The notes under the pieces: generated by a model
Database searches by the model: none
The model's input: only the letters and a program-made list of their open reading frames with translations
What the model was told of the DNA's origin: nothing
NCBI RefSeq assembly: GCF_025561425.1
Contig: NZ_CP094824.1
Coordinates: forward strand, 2,666,001 to 2,730,000
From: Mammaliicoccus sciuri
GTDB taxonomy: Bacteria; Bacillota; Bacilli; Staphylococcales; Staphylococcaceae
Direction: 5' to 3'
DNA length: 64,000 nucleotides
Shown here: positions 1-7,939 of the stretch, piece after piece
How positions within the stretch are numbered: the stretch's first letter is position 1
How the letters are laid out: each line of letters opens with the position of its first letter
Position numbers and translations under genes: made by a program

Positions 1-159
1 AACACCTTGGTCGTTATAAGAACCTGGTACTGCCATTTGTAGATCTGTATCAATTTCAGTTGTAACGTCATATTCACCTTTATATTCAATCAATTTAAAA
101 GACCAAATACCTGATAAATCAATCACATTTCTCGTTTCTGTCATAATTGGATATAGCAT
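1..159 (-). CDS. uidA: Beta-glucuronidase, N-terminal part (cut by window edge)
   Basis: The first 53 codons of a glycoside hydrolase family 2 beta-glucuronidase, which removes glucuronic acid from glucuronides in the cytoplasm. The N-terminus MLYPIMTETRNVIDLSG...WSF and the motif AVPGSYNDQ match the start of the sugar-binding domain of E. coli UidA (MLRPVETPTREIKKLDGLWAF...AVPGSFNDQ). ATG at 159 has a good ribosome site, AAAGGAG, 8 nt upstream. It lies 24 bp behind a GPH-type permease on the same strand, so the two look like one glucuronide operon. The catalytic domain lies outside the window, so intactness cannot be judged. Confidence 0.85.
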   Translation of the reverse strand, partial: MLYPIMTETRNVIDLSGIWSFKLIEYKGEYDVTTEIDTDLQMAVPGSYNDQGV

Positions 160-183
160 ACAACATTCTCCTTTATCTATTTA

Positions 184-1506
184 TTATAGTTTTTCAAATA
201 ATGCGAGTTCTGAAACAATTCGTTTATGTTTTTTATCTGTAAGCGTATAGAACAGTCCAAATATGATGAGTGCTAATAATACTGCAACGCCTGGCACGAT
301 GAAATAAAGTATTTTCAAACCATGTATTGTGCCTGCTGTTTGCTGAACATTCGGTTGATAGCCGATAATCGTTAAAGCCATACCCGGAATAAATCCAGCT
401 AAAGCTTGTGACACTTTACGCGCAAAGCTATAACTTGAATAAATAATCCCTTCAGATCTAACACCTGTTTTCCATTGTGAATAATCTACAATATCACTGA
501 TAAAAGCCCAAACAACTGTATTCGGTATAACAAGGAAAAATTGTGATATACAGTTAATAATTAAGAATGTTATCACATGTTCACCACTGATTAAGAAGTT
601 TGCCGCTTCAGCAATCGCAAACCCTAATAGCCCGATGATCGCTGTATATTTCTTACCAATTTTTTTATTAAGAAAAGTTGTTAAGAATAACGCCGGAATT
701 AACGTGATAATATTTAATACACTTACGATACCTACTAAATTCTGTTCGCCTAATACATATTGGAAATAGTACAGTTGTGATTGTTGTTTTAAAAAGAGTG
801 ATGTAATACTGAGCAATGTAAATATAATTAAAATGATAAAAGGTCCGTTTTTAAAGAGTCCTTTAAACGCTCTCAATTCACTGCCTTTCTTTTCATTTTC
901 ATCTCTTTCAACGATAAATCTTTCTTTAACACCTTTGTAACATAGAATATGGAATATCACACCTATCAGTGCTAAACCATCGATCACGACTGGATAACCA
1001 ACAGACACACTATCAAAGAGCGATATCATTGGAATAACGATGATACCTGTTATAAACATCGCACCTTGAGAACCGAAATTTCTAAATACTGATAATTGTG
1101 TTCTATCGTCTGAATTCAAAGTCATTGAAGCTGATAATGAACCATATGGTATATTCACGACTGAATATGCAACATTAAATAATAAATATGTCGCAAACGC
1201 CCAAATAATTTTACCTTGATCAGAAAAATCCGGTGAAATAAATGAAACAATCGTTAAAAATGCAAGTGGTAAAGTACCATATAATATAAATGGTCTAAAT
1301 TTACCTTTTGGACCGATTTTATTTCTAGAATCTACTAATGCGCCAACACCCGTATCGACAAAAGCATCAAAAAGTTTAGCAACTAAGAACACTAAACCTC
1401 CGTAGAATGATGAAATACCTAATACATCTGTGTAGAACTTCAGTAAATAAATTAAACCTAAATCAAACATGAGACCATTACCAAAATCTCCGGCACCATA
1501 TGCCAT
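184..1506 (-). CDS. GPH-family sugar:cation symporter, probable glucuronide permease
   Basis: A 440-residue polytopic membrane protein of the glycoside-pentoside-hexuronide (GPH, MelB/UidB-like) family. It opens with the family signature MAYGAGDFGNG...YLLKFYTDVLG and has about twelve hydrophobic segments. Directly upstream of beta-glucuronidase, it probably imports glucuronides with a cation. The start is a problem. The family normally has a few residues before this signature, and the frame stays open upstream with a family-like stretch (KPKLSLREK) to about 1620, but holds no ATG, GTG or TTG. The only well-placed candidate is ATT at 1611, behind GAGAGGG. ATG 1506 has only a weak GAGAG site. 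Either an ATT start is used or the true start has been lost. Confidence 0.8.
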   Translation of the reverse strand: MAYGAGDFGNGLMFDLGLIYLLKFYTDVLGISSFYGGLVFLVAKLFDAFVDTGVGALVDSRNKIGPKGKFRPFILYGTLPLAFLTIVSFISPDFSDQGKIIWAFATYLLFNVAYSVVNIPYGSLSASMTLNSDDRTQLSVFRNFGSQGAMFITGIIVIPMISLFDSVSVGYPVVIDGLALIGVIFHILCYKGVKERFIVERDENEKKGSELRAFKGLFKNGPFIILIIFTLLSITSLFLKQQSQLYYFQYVLGEQNLVGIVSVLNIITLIPALFLTTFLNKKIGKKYTAIIGLLGFAIAEAANFLISGEHVITFLIINCISQFFLVIPNTVVWAFISDIVDYSQWKTGVRSEGIIYSSYSFARKVSQALAGFIPGMALTIIGYQPNVQQTAGTIHGLKILYFIVPGVAVLLALIIFGLFYTLTDKKHKRIVSELALFEKL

Positions 1507-1634
1507 TTTCTCTCTTAAAGATAGTTTAGGTTTGTTAATATCCTTAAATGTTTCAATTTTTGTTTTCCCTTTATTTGCTTGGTGACTAGTTGTTGTTTTT
1601 ACAGTGCTAATAACAACACCCTCTCAATAATTTG

Positions 1635-1649
1635 GGTAAGCGCTTACAT
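1635..1649 (-). promoter_or_regulatory. cre site (CcpA operator) before the glucuronide operon
   Basis: On the minus strand ATGTAAGCGCTTACC contains the perfect palindrome GTAAGCGCTTAC and fits the catabolite-responsive element consensus WTGNAANCGNWNNCW except at the last base. It lies just upstream of the permease ribosome site, where bound CcpA would block transcription when a preferred sugar is present. This fits an operon for glucuronide use. CcpA control is inferred. Confidence 0.7.
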
Positions 1650-1715
1650 AAATAAACTCGAATCTACGAGTTCATTATAATTCTATTAGCATTCGATGAA
1701 AATCATCACACAAAG

Positions 1716-1729
1716 TAACAACGTTGTTA
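1716..1729. promoter_or_regulatory. Perfect 14-bp palindrome, possible operator
   Basis: TAACAACGTTGTTA is a perfect inverted repeat in the promoter region of the glucuronide operon. A related half-site, TAATAACAAC, recurs at 1609-1618 next to the permease start. It could be the operator of a GntR/LacI/TetR-type regulator or of the decayed AraC protein upstream. The rest of 1507-1901 is AT-rich, with no further gene visible. Confidence 0.35.
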
Positions 1730-1901
1730 TTAGAATTAACAAGACTTCAAAAACGCTTATATATCAAGGTTTATAGCGATATGATATTCACACACCAGTT
1801 GCCTAAAAAGAATACGATAAGCGACATTTTTCTATTTAATTTATACGATAAATCATATATGATAATATCATTATTTTGTTATTCATAACACAATTACGAA
1901 C

Positions 1902-3122
1902 TTAATTATGTGAATTCTCAGTTTTTAAAGATTTTCTATAACTTAGTGGTGTTTCACCATACATTTTTTTAAACAAACTAATAAAATAATGTGTATGTTG
2001 AAAACCCATATACGCTGCAATTTCTTGTACATTCATATTTGTCTTAATCACCAAGTCTTTTGCGAGGTCTAAACGAAGCTCATTAATATATTGAATCACA
2101 CTTTTACCGATTTCTTGTTTAAATAATCTTGAAAGATATGATGTTGATACACCTAGATTTTCACAAATATCATCTAACGAAATGTCTGTATGAATGTATT
2201 TATGAATATATTGTATGGCTGATTTAACATGTGCTGAATATTGAATAGCCCGTACTTTCTGTGCAGCTTTAGCGTAATTGCAGCAAATTTCTTCTAACAA
2301 TAATGCTCTTTCTTTATCATCAGACACGTTGGCAATCATTCTCGCATGAGTTTTCGACATATCATCAATCGTTAAATAATCTACCCCAGCCGCTTCAATC
2401 GCTTTTCTACCAAGTGTATTCGTTAAAGTTGCAGCATATAAGAAGTTATCCATTTTAGTACTCAATCTTTCAAGTCCTTGAACTTTATCATTTAATTGCC
2501 TGTTTAACTCTAGTACTTCTTCAACTCTCCCATATTGCATAGCGAGCATCATTTGATTTTCAAGTTTATAGCGGTCCTCTAATTCTTTAAGTAAATAAGT
2601 CTTTGAAATTGGTTGTTGAATGATTTGATCTTGATCCGTTTCATCTATATGTACCTCAACAACATCATAATTTCTTTTTTACTGATGAACATGGCGACCG
2701 ACTAATTTAGCAAAGCGAACAATTTGTTGATAATGATCAGTAGAAATCCCCGTTAAATAATGTTTTAATATTTTCAAATCTGCACTAGAACGCCTTTGTT
2801 CTTCCAACATATTTAGACATTCTTTCTCTGAAGGTCGCTTTAATACGAACGGACCAAATAAAATAATCTCATTTATATTATGAAATTTCATCACCATAAA
2901 ATGAATACCATAACCATTAATCATATGATAAATCTTTTTAGAACTCAGACCCTTTATCCATTTATAAATCTTTCGTTGAAACTTTTTTGATTTCACATTA
3001 TCAAATGGTGTCGCAAGAACTTTAACAACATCTTCAATATCTTCAACATTAAACACATTTAAATGGATACTCAAAATTTGTTCAGCAACATCCCTATGCC
3101 ATTGCAATAAAGTCTTCTCCAC
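1902..3122 (-). pseudogene. AraC-family transcriptional regulator, disrupted
   Basis: Remains of a regulator of about 400 residues upstream of the glucuronide operon. The N-terminal part runs from GTG 3122 (ribosome site GAGGGGAG, 7 nt spacing) to an in-frame TAA at 2681-2679 after GRHVHQ. The same frame continues as KRNYDVVEVHIDE... to about 2589, where one A is missing from an A-run. The next frame continues seamlessly as KELEDRYKLENQM through the C-terminal AraC DNA-binding domain (two HTHs, with IGKSVIQYINELRL and MGFQHTHYFISLFKK), ending at 1902. So there are two lesions, one nonsense and one frameshift. An IS150-like element sits only about 25 bp upstream of the start and probably separates the gene from its promoter. 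The glucuronide operon may now be deregulated. Confidence 0.8.
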
Positions 3123-3151
3123 AATAACACTCCCCTCAACTAGGTACTGCA

Positions 3152-3188
3152 CCCCTAAAGTTAGAGTAAAAAAAACTAACTTTAGGGG
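3152..3188 (+). promoter_or_regulatory. Hairpin at the left IS end covering the orfA ribosome site
   Basis: CCCCTAAAGTTAG (3152-3164) and CTAACTTTAGGGG (3176-3188) form a perfect 13-bp stem around an 11-nt A-rich loop. The second arm runs into the GGGGGT ribosome-binding sequence before orfA (ATG 3199). A transcript entering from outside would fold and hide the site, while one starting inside the element would not. Such shielding from read-through transcription is known for insertion sequences; here it is inferred from the sequence. Confidence 0.55.
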
Positions 3189-3198
3189 GTGTTTTAAT

Positions 3199-3750
3199 AT
3201 GACAAAATATAGTGATGAATTTAAGTTGAAAGTTGTAAGAGATTATCTAGATGACCATTATGGTTATCGAAAATTAGCTAAAAAATATAATATACCTGAT
3301 AAAATTATTATACGAACATGGGTAAAAGCCTTTCAATCATTCGGTGTAGATGGCATTAAAAAGAAACAGAAAAAGACAGTTTATTCTGTTACATTCAAAA
3401 TAAATGTATTAAACTATATGAAAAGAACAGGCGATTCCTTCCAAGATACAGCGATTAAATTTGGCCTAAATACCCCATCTATTATTGTGCGATGGAAAAA
3501 GATATATGACAAAGAAGGTGTGGAAGGACTCGAAAAGCCGAAAGGACGACCTCCCATGAAAAAGAAGAAACAGAAGAAATCTAATCAAAACCTATCACGA
3601 GAAAAAGAGTTAGAGCTAGAAAATGAAAATCTTCGATTAGAGAATGCTTATTTAAAAAAGTTGAACGCTTTTCGAGAGAATCCGAGTGCCTTTCTAGAAA
3701 AGCACAAGCAGCAGTGGCATTCGAACTCAAAGAAGAAGGATTCAAATTAA
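3199..3750 (+). CDS. IS150-like transposase subunit OrfA
   Basis: A 183-residue OrfA of an IS3-family element. The N-terminus (MTKYSDEFKLKVVRDYLDD...YGYRKLAKKYNIP) and a second repeat (SVTFKINVLNYMKRTGDS) are two helix-turn-helix regions that bind the IS ends. A basic linker (KGRPPMKKKKQKK) and a leucine-rich coiled coil (ELELENENLRLENAYLKK) follow. The slippery heptamer A AAA AAG at 3654-3660 sits in correct phase within the coiled coil. A -1 shift there continues without stops into the orfB frame, giving the OrfAB transposase. The start is ATG 3199 with GGGGGT upstream. Confidence 0.85.
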   Translation: MTKYSDEFKLKVVRDYLDDHYGYRKLAKKYNIPDKIIIRTWVKAFQSFGVDGIKKKQKKTVYSVTFKINVLNYMKRTGDSFQDTAIKFGLNTPSIIVRWKKIYDKEGVEGLEKPKGRPPMKKKKQKKSNQNLSREKELELENENLRLENAYLKKLNAFRENPSAFLEKHKQQWHSNSKKKDSN

Positions 3751-4577
3751 AAGATATCTTAGTAAAGGTTGGTATACCAGAAGCAACCTATCATTACCAT
3801 GCCAAACAATTACAAAAGGAAGATTTAGATAAAGGTTGGAAGAAAAAGATCATTGAACTTTTTCAAAAACACAACGGTAAATACGGCTATCGTCGTATAT
3901 ATTTAGCTTTGAGAAATCAAGGTTATCTCATTAACCATAAGAAAGTACAACGAATTATGCGAGAACTAGGATTAAAATGTCAAAAATTCACACGTAAATC
4001 ACGCTATCAATCATACAAAGGTACAGTTGGTAAAGTGGCTGAAAATCGCTTGAATCGTAAATTCCATCCATCTATTCGACTTCAAAAATTAGTGACAGAT
4101 ATCACTGAATTTAAATGTGCTGAAGAACAAAAATTATATCTCAGCCCTATTATGGATTTATACAATGGGGAAATCATTTCTTATGGTATATCCAGAAGAC
4201 CAACATTAGACTTAGTACTTCAATCATTGGATAAAGCAGTTACAATCATTAAGCATGAAGCACCATATCGTACGACGATACATTCTGATCAAGGTTAGCA
4301 TTATCAGCATAATGCATGGATTAGAAGATTATCGGAACAAAGGATTTATCAAAGTATGTCACGTAAAGCGACGTGTGCGGATAATGCTTCTATGGAGAAT
4401 TTCTTTGGCATCATGAAGCAGGAAATGTATCATGGAGAAGAACTTGTTAACTATGAAACATTAAAAAGAAGAATTGAGGATTACATCTATTGGTATAACA
4501 ATGAACGTTTGAAATTAAAATTGGCTGGACGAAGTCCAGTACAATACCGAACTCAATCCAGCCAATTAATAGCATAA
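3714..4577 (+). pseudogene. IS150-like transposase OrfB (DDE integrase), amber-interrupted
   Basis: The catalytic half of the transposase, in the -1 frame relative to orfA. It carries the HTH_21 region (KYGYRRIYLALRNQGY) and the rve/DDE core: D in VTDITEFK, D in HSDQG and E in ADNASMENFFG. An in-frame TAG at 4296-4298 replaces the Trp usually found in HSDQGWHYQ, a TGG-to-TAG change, and splits the core between the second and third catalytic residues. The rest of the frame is intact to TAA at 4577, so this is a single recent-looking lesion. Confidence 0.8.
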
Positions 4578-4602
4578 TGGAAACTCTAACTTTGGGGGTC
4601 AC

Positions 4603-4790
4603 TACCGATGTGGGAGTAAAATAAAAACACTTTCGTTGGTTCCATACGTTTTATAATTTCAGGTGTACATAGTGTCTTGTTTGTTATCGCAGACTTTGTA
4701 CATAAAGGATATTTATCAAAAGAGAACAATAGCTATAACATATTAAATATGAATGAACTAAAAAAAATTAGCAAACATATAATATGGTAT
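4603..4790. other. Orphan segment between the two insertion sequences
   Basis: About 190 bp with no recognised gene. On the plus strand a frame stays open from about 4624 into the IS200 end, with a hydrophobic stretch (FIISGVHSVLFVIADF) followed by a charged tail. It has no start with a ribosome site and may be the 3' remnant of a small membrane protein beheaded by the IS150-like insertion. The family is unknown. Together with the IS200 end structures, this accounts for the 4578-4920 gap. Confidence 0.3.
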
Positions 4791-4920
4791 AATCAAAACC
4801 ACCCGTTTAACGGGTGGTTTGTTCTGCGGCTATAAGCCTCTATTACTGACCAGCCCTAAAAGGGCACTGAGAAGATCAGCCAAATGTACTACTTTCCCAG
4901 CAACCCTTAAAAGGGTTGTT

Positions 4921-5400
4921 TTATTTTTTCTTCTTTCGAGTTTCTTCCCCAGTAAAAGGATCTATGTACTCTATCATTGTTAACTGTTCTGCTACTATAT
5001 CCTCTTGTAATTGATTTCTTATATAATTTTCTATCACTTTTTTATTTCTACCAACTGTATCTACATAAAATCCTTTACACCAAAATTTTCTGTTACCATA
5101 TCTATACTTTAAATGGGCATGTCTATCAAATATCATTAAGCTCCTCTTACCTTTTAAATAACCTACAAATTGAGAAACACTTAACTTTGGTGGAATGCTA
5201 ACTAACATATGAATATGATCTTTACATGCTTCAGCTTCTATTATTTCTACACCTTTTCTTTCACACAATTGTCTTAAAATAATACCAATATCTCTTTTAA
5301 TTTTCCCATAAATAATTTGTCTACGATATTTTGGTGCAAACACAATGTGGTACTTACAATTCCATTTTGTATGTGCTAAACTGTTTGTGTCTGATGACAT
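4921..5400 (-). CDS. tnpA: IS200 transposase TnpA (Y1 HUH single-strand transposase)
   Basis: A 159-residue Y1 transposase that cuts and rejoins single-stranded IS ends at the subterminal hairpins. The HUH metal site is visible as KDHIHMLVSIPP, and the catalytic tyrosine is in the conserved C-terminal helix with GRNKKVIENYIRNQ. The N-terminal KWNCKYHIVFAPKYRR is the family signature. Length and motifs are intact, so it may be active. The start is ATG 5400 with GAGGAG upstream, but that site is folded into a stem (see 5403-5471). Confidence 0.92.
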   Translation of the reverse strand: MSSDTNSLAHTKWNCKYHIVFAPKYRRQIIYGKIKRDIGIILRQLCERKGVEIIEAEACKDHIHMLVSIPPKLSVSQFVGYLKGKRSLMIFDRHAHLKYRYGNRKFWCKGFYVDTVGRNKKVIENYIRNQLQEDIVAEQLTMIEYIDPFTGEETRKKKK

Positions 5401-5402
5401 TT

Positions 5403-5471
5403 AATGCATCTCCTCGTGTTGTTAATTTTGGTTGGCTGACCAAATATTATTCTAGCATGTAGAGATGCATT
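5403..5471 (-). promoter_or_regulatory. 5'-UTR stem hiding the tnpA ribosome site
   Basis: AATGCATCTC (5403-5412) is the exact reverse complement of GAGATGCATT (5462-5471). In the tnpA transcript this 10-bp stem pairs the GAGGAGATG region just before the ATG. IS200 of Salmonella uses the same trick to keep transposase translation very low. The repression is inferred from that precedent. Confidence 0.65.
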
Positions 5472-5536
5472 TTTTAATACAACGGTGAAACCATACTGTA
5501 CCATACGCATAGCGTATGGTTTTAATTTCACAAAAA

Positions 5537-5570
5537 AAATCCCCCACTACATGTTGTAGTGGGGGGATTT
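5537..5570 (-). terminator. Intrinsic terminator after the pta-lipL-DUF1450 genes
   Basis: AAATCCCCCACTACA and its complement around ATGT form a very strong GC-rich stem followed by U-rich sequence on the minus strand. It lies directly downstream of the DUF1450 gene. Confidence 0.85.
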
Positions 5571-5586
5571 ATAGCTAATATTTATA

Positions 5587-5919
5587 TTATGACTGTGTCT
5601 TTTTCAACTTCTTATTTAACTTCTCGTCTAATTCTTTTTGTCGACGTTTTCGTTCTTCATTTCTAAGTCGCAATCTTTCTTCTTCTGGATCGCGTTTCTT
5701 TTGAAGTTGTTTTTGGATTTTTTCCATTAGTTCGTCTTCTGTTAAAGCGGCACATGGGCGGTTATTTACGAATGCGAATGTCTTTCTTCTACCTGGTCCA
5801 CAATATGATTGGCATGCTACTTCTATTTCAGCTTCTGGGTCTAATTTTTTAATTTTTTTCAAAAGTGATGGCAAGTTAACGGCTTGGCAATCATCGCAGA
5901 CTTGAAATTTATTTCGCAT
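5587..5919 (-). CDS. DUF1450 family protein
   Basis: A small cytoplasmic protein of about 110 residues. The N-terminal half matches DUF1450: VCDDCQ near the start, then [20 protein letters not shown] and [10 protein letters not shown]. Two cysteine pairs (CDDC and CQSYC) suggest a thioredoxin-like or metal-binding fold, but no activity is established. The C-terminal 40 residues are a highly charged Lys/Glu/Arg coiled coil ([20 protein letters not shown]). ATG 5919 is preferred because AAAGGTGGG lies 7 nt upstream; GTG 5931 overlaps that site. It follows lipL with about 80 bp between. Confidence 0.75.
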   Translation of the reverse strand: MRNKFQVCDDCQAVNLPSLLKKIKKLDPEAEIEVACQSYCGPGRRKTFAFVNNRPCAALTEDELMEKIQKQLQKKRDPEEERLRLRNEERKRRQKELDEKLNKKLKKTQS

Positions 5920-5997
5920 TTGTTTCCCCACCTTTCTTAATTGTTAATTTTGCAATAAATTATTATACCACCTTAACAGTTGTTTGAGAATGTCATT

Positions 5998-6837
5998 TTA
6001 TCGTTTTTCCATATTTCGAATCATTTTATCATTGCGTTCTATCATTCTTTCGAAATATTTATCGTACAATGTCCATTCTTCCGTTGTGACAGGATCCATA
6101 TTCAAAGTTGCACCTAAATTTTTCAAACTTCCTAACAGTTTAAATAGTATGTCGTTAGTTGTATATTCAGTGCCTAATAATTCGTTCAATGAAGCCATGC
6201 TTTCAGGTATGATAGTCGGATAAATGAATTTTGTCTTTTCGTTTTTCAGTGCATGTTCATAGAATGCTTTCATCATTTCGGCACGTTCAGCGCCTGATCC
6301 TTCCACACATAAATAGATTTGAACTGCTATACCACCTCTCACTCTTCGTTGTGATATACCAGCAAATTTTTGATTATGAATACTTAAGTCATAACTACCA
6401 GGGCAGTATGATGCAGTAATTTCTTTATTCTCAATTTCATTAGTATCTTCTTTAAACATTTCACGAATAAGACGTAACATCACTTCATATCCTGTATCAA
6501 TGGATACATCATGCTTACCTTTAAAGATTAAAGATATATTAAGCACACCTTTATCTAGCACAACACCTAATCCGCCAGAATTTCTAACGATTGCACTATA
6601 ACCTCTAACATCATTTAAATATGCAATACCATCTTTTAAATAAGGTAATCTAGAATCATGTATGCCTAATATCACGACGTGATTGTGTATCCATGTCCTA
6701 ACAACACTTGGACTTTTATCATTTCCTACTTGATCACAAAATGTATCATCGAAACTAAAGGACTGCATTGGCTGCAGTCCTGAAGTGTGGTCAATGTATC
6801 GCCATTCTTGTGTAAAATAATCTTGCAAATTTGCCAT
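5998..6837 (-). CDS. lipL: Octanoyl-[GcvH]:protein N-octanoyltransferase (LipL)
   Basis: A 279-residue biotin/lipoate A/B-type acyltransferase that moves octanoyl or lipoyl groups from GcvH to E2 subunits of 2-oxoacid dehydrogenases. Visible motifs are VRNSGGLGVVLDKGVLN, YCPGSYDLSI with the likely catalytic Cys145 acyl carrier, and FAGISQRRVRGG. The start lies 2 bp after the pta stop, so the two are co-transcribed. The same pta-lipL (ywfL) pairing is known in Bacillus. It could be mistaken for a lipoate ligase, but the Cys motif and the neighbour favour LipL. Confidence 0.85.
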   Translation of the reverse strand: MANLQDYFTQEWRYIDHTSGLQPMQSFSFDDTFCDQVGNDKSPSVVRTWIHNHVVILGIHDSRLPYLKDGIAYLNDVRGYSAIVRNSGGLGVVLDKGVLNISLIFKGKHDVSIDTGYEVMLRLIREMFKEDTNEIENKEITASYCPGSYDLSIHNQKFAGISQRRVRGGIAVQIYLCVEGSGAERAEMMKAFYEHALKNEKTKFIYPTIIPESMASLNELLGTEYTTNDILFKLLGSLKNLGATLNMDPVTTEEWTLYDKYFERMIERNDKMIRNMEKR

Positions 6838-6839
6838 GA

Positions 6840-7826
6840 TTATAATGTTTGAGCAGCTGTAATGATTGAAAGACTATATACGTCTTCAGCTGAACAGCCA
6901 CGAGATAAATCGTTAACAGGTGCGTTTAAGCCTTGTAATACAGGACCAACTGCATCAAATCCACCTAAACGTTGTGCAATTTTGTATCCAATATTACCCG
7001 CTTCTAAGCTAGGGAAGATAAATACATTTGCATCACCTTGAATTTCAGAATTTGGTGCTTTCTTAGCAGCAACTTCTGGTACGATTGCTGCATCAAATTG
7101 GAATTCACCATCTAATACAACATCTTTTAAATCTGTTTCTTTTAAGTTCTCTTGAGCAATAGAAACTGCTTCAGATACTTTTTCAGTATCAGGTGATTTA
7201 GCTGACCCTTTAGTTGAGAAGCTTAACATTGCTACTCTTGGAGACATACCAAATGCTTGAGCAGTCTTAGCACTTTCGATTGCAATCTCAGCTAAGTCTT
7301 GTGCATTAAGTTCTGGGTTAATTGCACAATCACCGAATACATATTGTTCTTCACCTTTAGTCATGAAGAATACGCCAGATGTTTTTGTAACGCCTGGTTT
7401 TGTTTTGATAATTTGTAATGCTGGGCGTACAGTGTCTGCAGTTGAATGTGCAGCACCACTTACTAATCCATCAGCTTGATTTGTGTAAACTAACATCGTA
7501 CCGAAGTAGTTAACGTTATTTAACAATTCTTCAGCTTGTTCTTGAGTTGCTTTACCTTTACGACGTTCAACAAATTTTTCTACTAAATCTGCTTTTAGTT
7601 CACTTGTTTCTGGGTTGATGATTGTAAGACCATCGATTGATAAGTCTGCACCAGCTGCTGTTTCTTTAATTTTTTCTTCATTACCAAGTACGATTGGTGC
7701 AACCAAATCTGTAGCTTGTAATTTAACTGCTGCTGTTAATACGCGCGCATCTTCACCTTCTGGTAATACGATACGTACATTTTTACCTGTTAGTTTGTCG
7801 CTTAGAACATTAAGTAAATTAGACAT
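6840..7826 (-). CDS. pta: Phosphate acetyltransferase
   Basis: A 328-residue phosphotransacetylase (PTA_PTB family) interconverting acetyl-CoA and acetyl phosphate, the Pta step of the Pta-AckA overflow pathway. Length and motifs fit the short Gram-positive form: VRIVLPEGEDARVL, VSGAAHSTADTVRPALQ, QGDANVFIFPSLEAGNIGYK and a final GLNAPVNDLSRGCS. ATG 7826 has GGAGG upstream. In S. aureus pta neighbours hemQ directly; here about 5.5 kb of accessory genes separate them. Confidence 0.95.
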   Translation of the reverse strand: MSNLLNVLSDKLTGKNVRIVLPEGEDARVLTAAVKLQATDLVAPIVLGNEEKIKETAAGADLSIDGLTIINPETSELKADLVEKFVERRKGKATQEQAEELLNNVNYFGTMLVYTNQADGLVSGAAHSTADTVRPALQIIKTKPGVTKTSGVFFMTKGEEQYVFGDCAINPELNAQDLAEIAIESAKTAQAFGMSPRVAMLSFSTKGSAKSPDTEKVSEAVSIAQENLKETDLKDVVLDGEFQFDAAIVPEVAAKKAPNSEIQGDANVFIFPSLEAGNIGYKIAQRLGGFDAVGPVLQGLNAPVNDLSRGCSAEDVYSLSIITAAQTL

Positions 7827-7939
7827 AATTGCCTCCTATATATGATTGCTATTATTTTTCCATTCACAATTATAACATTTTTTCATAAATTTTCACGTAT
7901 CTAAACTGTGAATTTATATTGGATATTTTTAAAATATTA

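Larger units (their letters stand above)
3148..4602 (+). mobile_element. IS3-family (IS150-like group) insertion sequence
   Basis: An element of about 1.45 kb with imperfect terminal inverted repeats. The left end reads TGCACCCCTAAAGTTAGAG and the right end, read inward, TGACCCCCAAAGTTAGAG. It holds orfA and orfB in overlapping frames with an A6G slip site. The motif HSDQG(W)HYQ and the long orfA with paired helix-turn-helix regions are typical of IS150. Exact ends are uncertain by 1-3 bp. A possible 3-bp target repeat (TAC) can be aligned but not proved. The orfB nonsense mutation suggests the copy cannot move by itself. Confidence 0.8.
4795..5525 (-). mobile_element. IS200-like insertion sequence (IS200/IS605 family)
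   Basis: A single tnpA gene flanked by subterminal hairpins instead of inverted repeats, as in IS200. At one end are ACCACCCG...CGGGTGGT (about 4799-4819), GCCCT...AGGGC and AACCCTT...AAGGGTT; at the other is ACCATACGC...GCGTATGGT (about 5500-5520). No tnpB or guide-RNA gene is present. Boundaries are estimated from the hairpins and are uncertain by about 10 bp. It lies between the IS150-like element and the DUF1450-lipL-pta operon terminator. Confidence 0.75.

Noticed and set aside
1746-1764. Second cre site (ATATAAGCGTTTTTG)
   Set aside because: Two mismatches to essential positions of the consensus; not strong enough to list.
4977-5201. Plus-strand ORF opposite the IS200 transposase
   Set aside because: Antisense shadow of an intact, recognisable transposase with no ribosome site.
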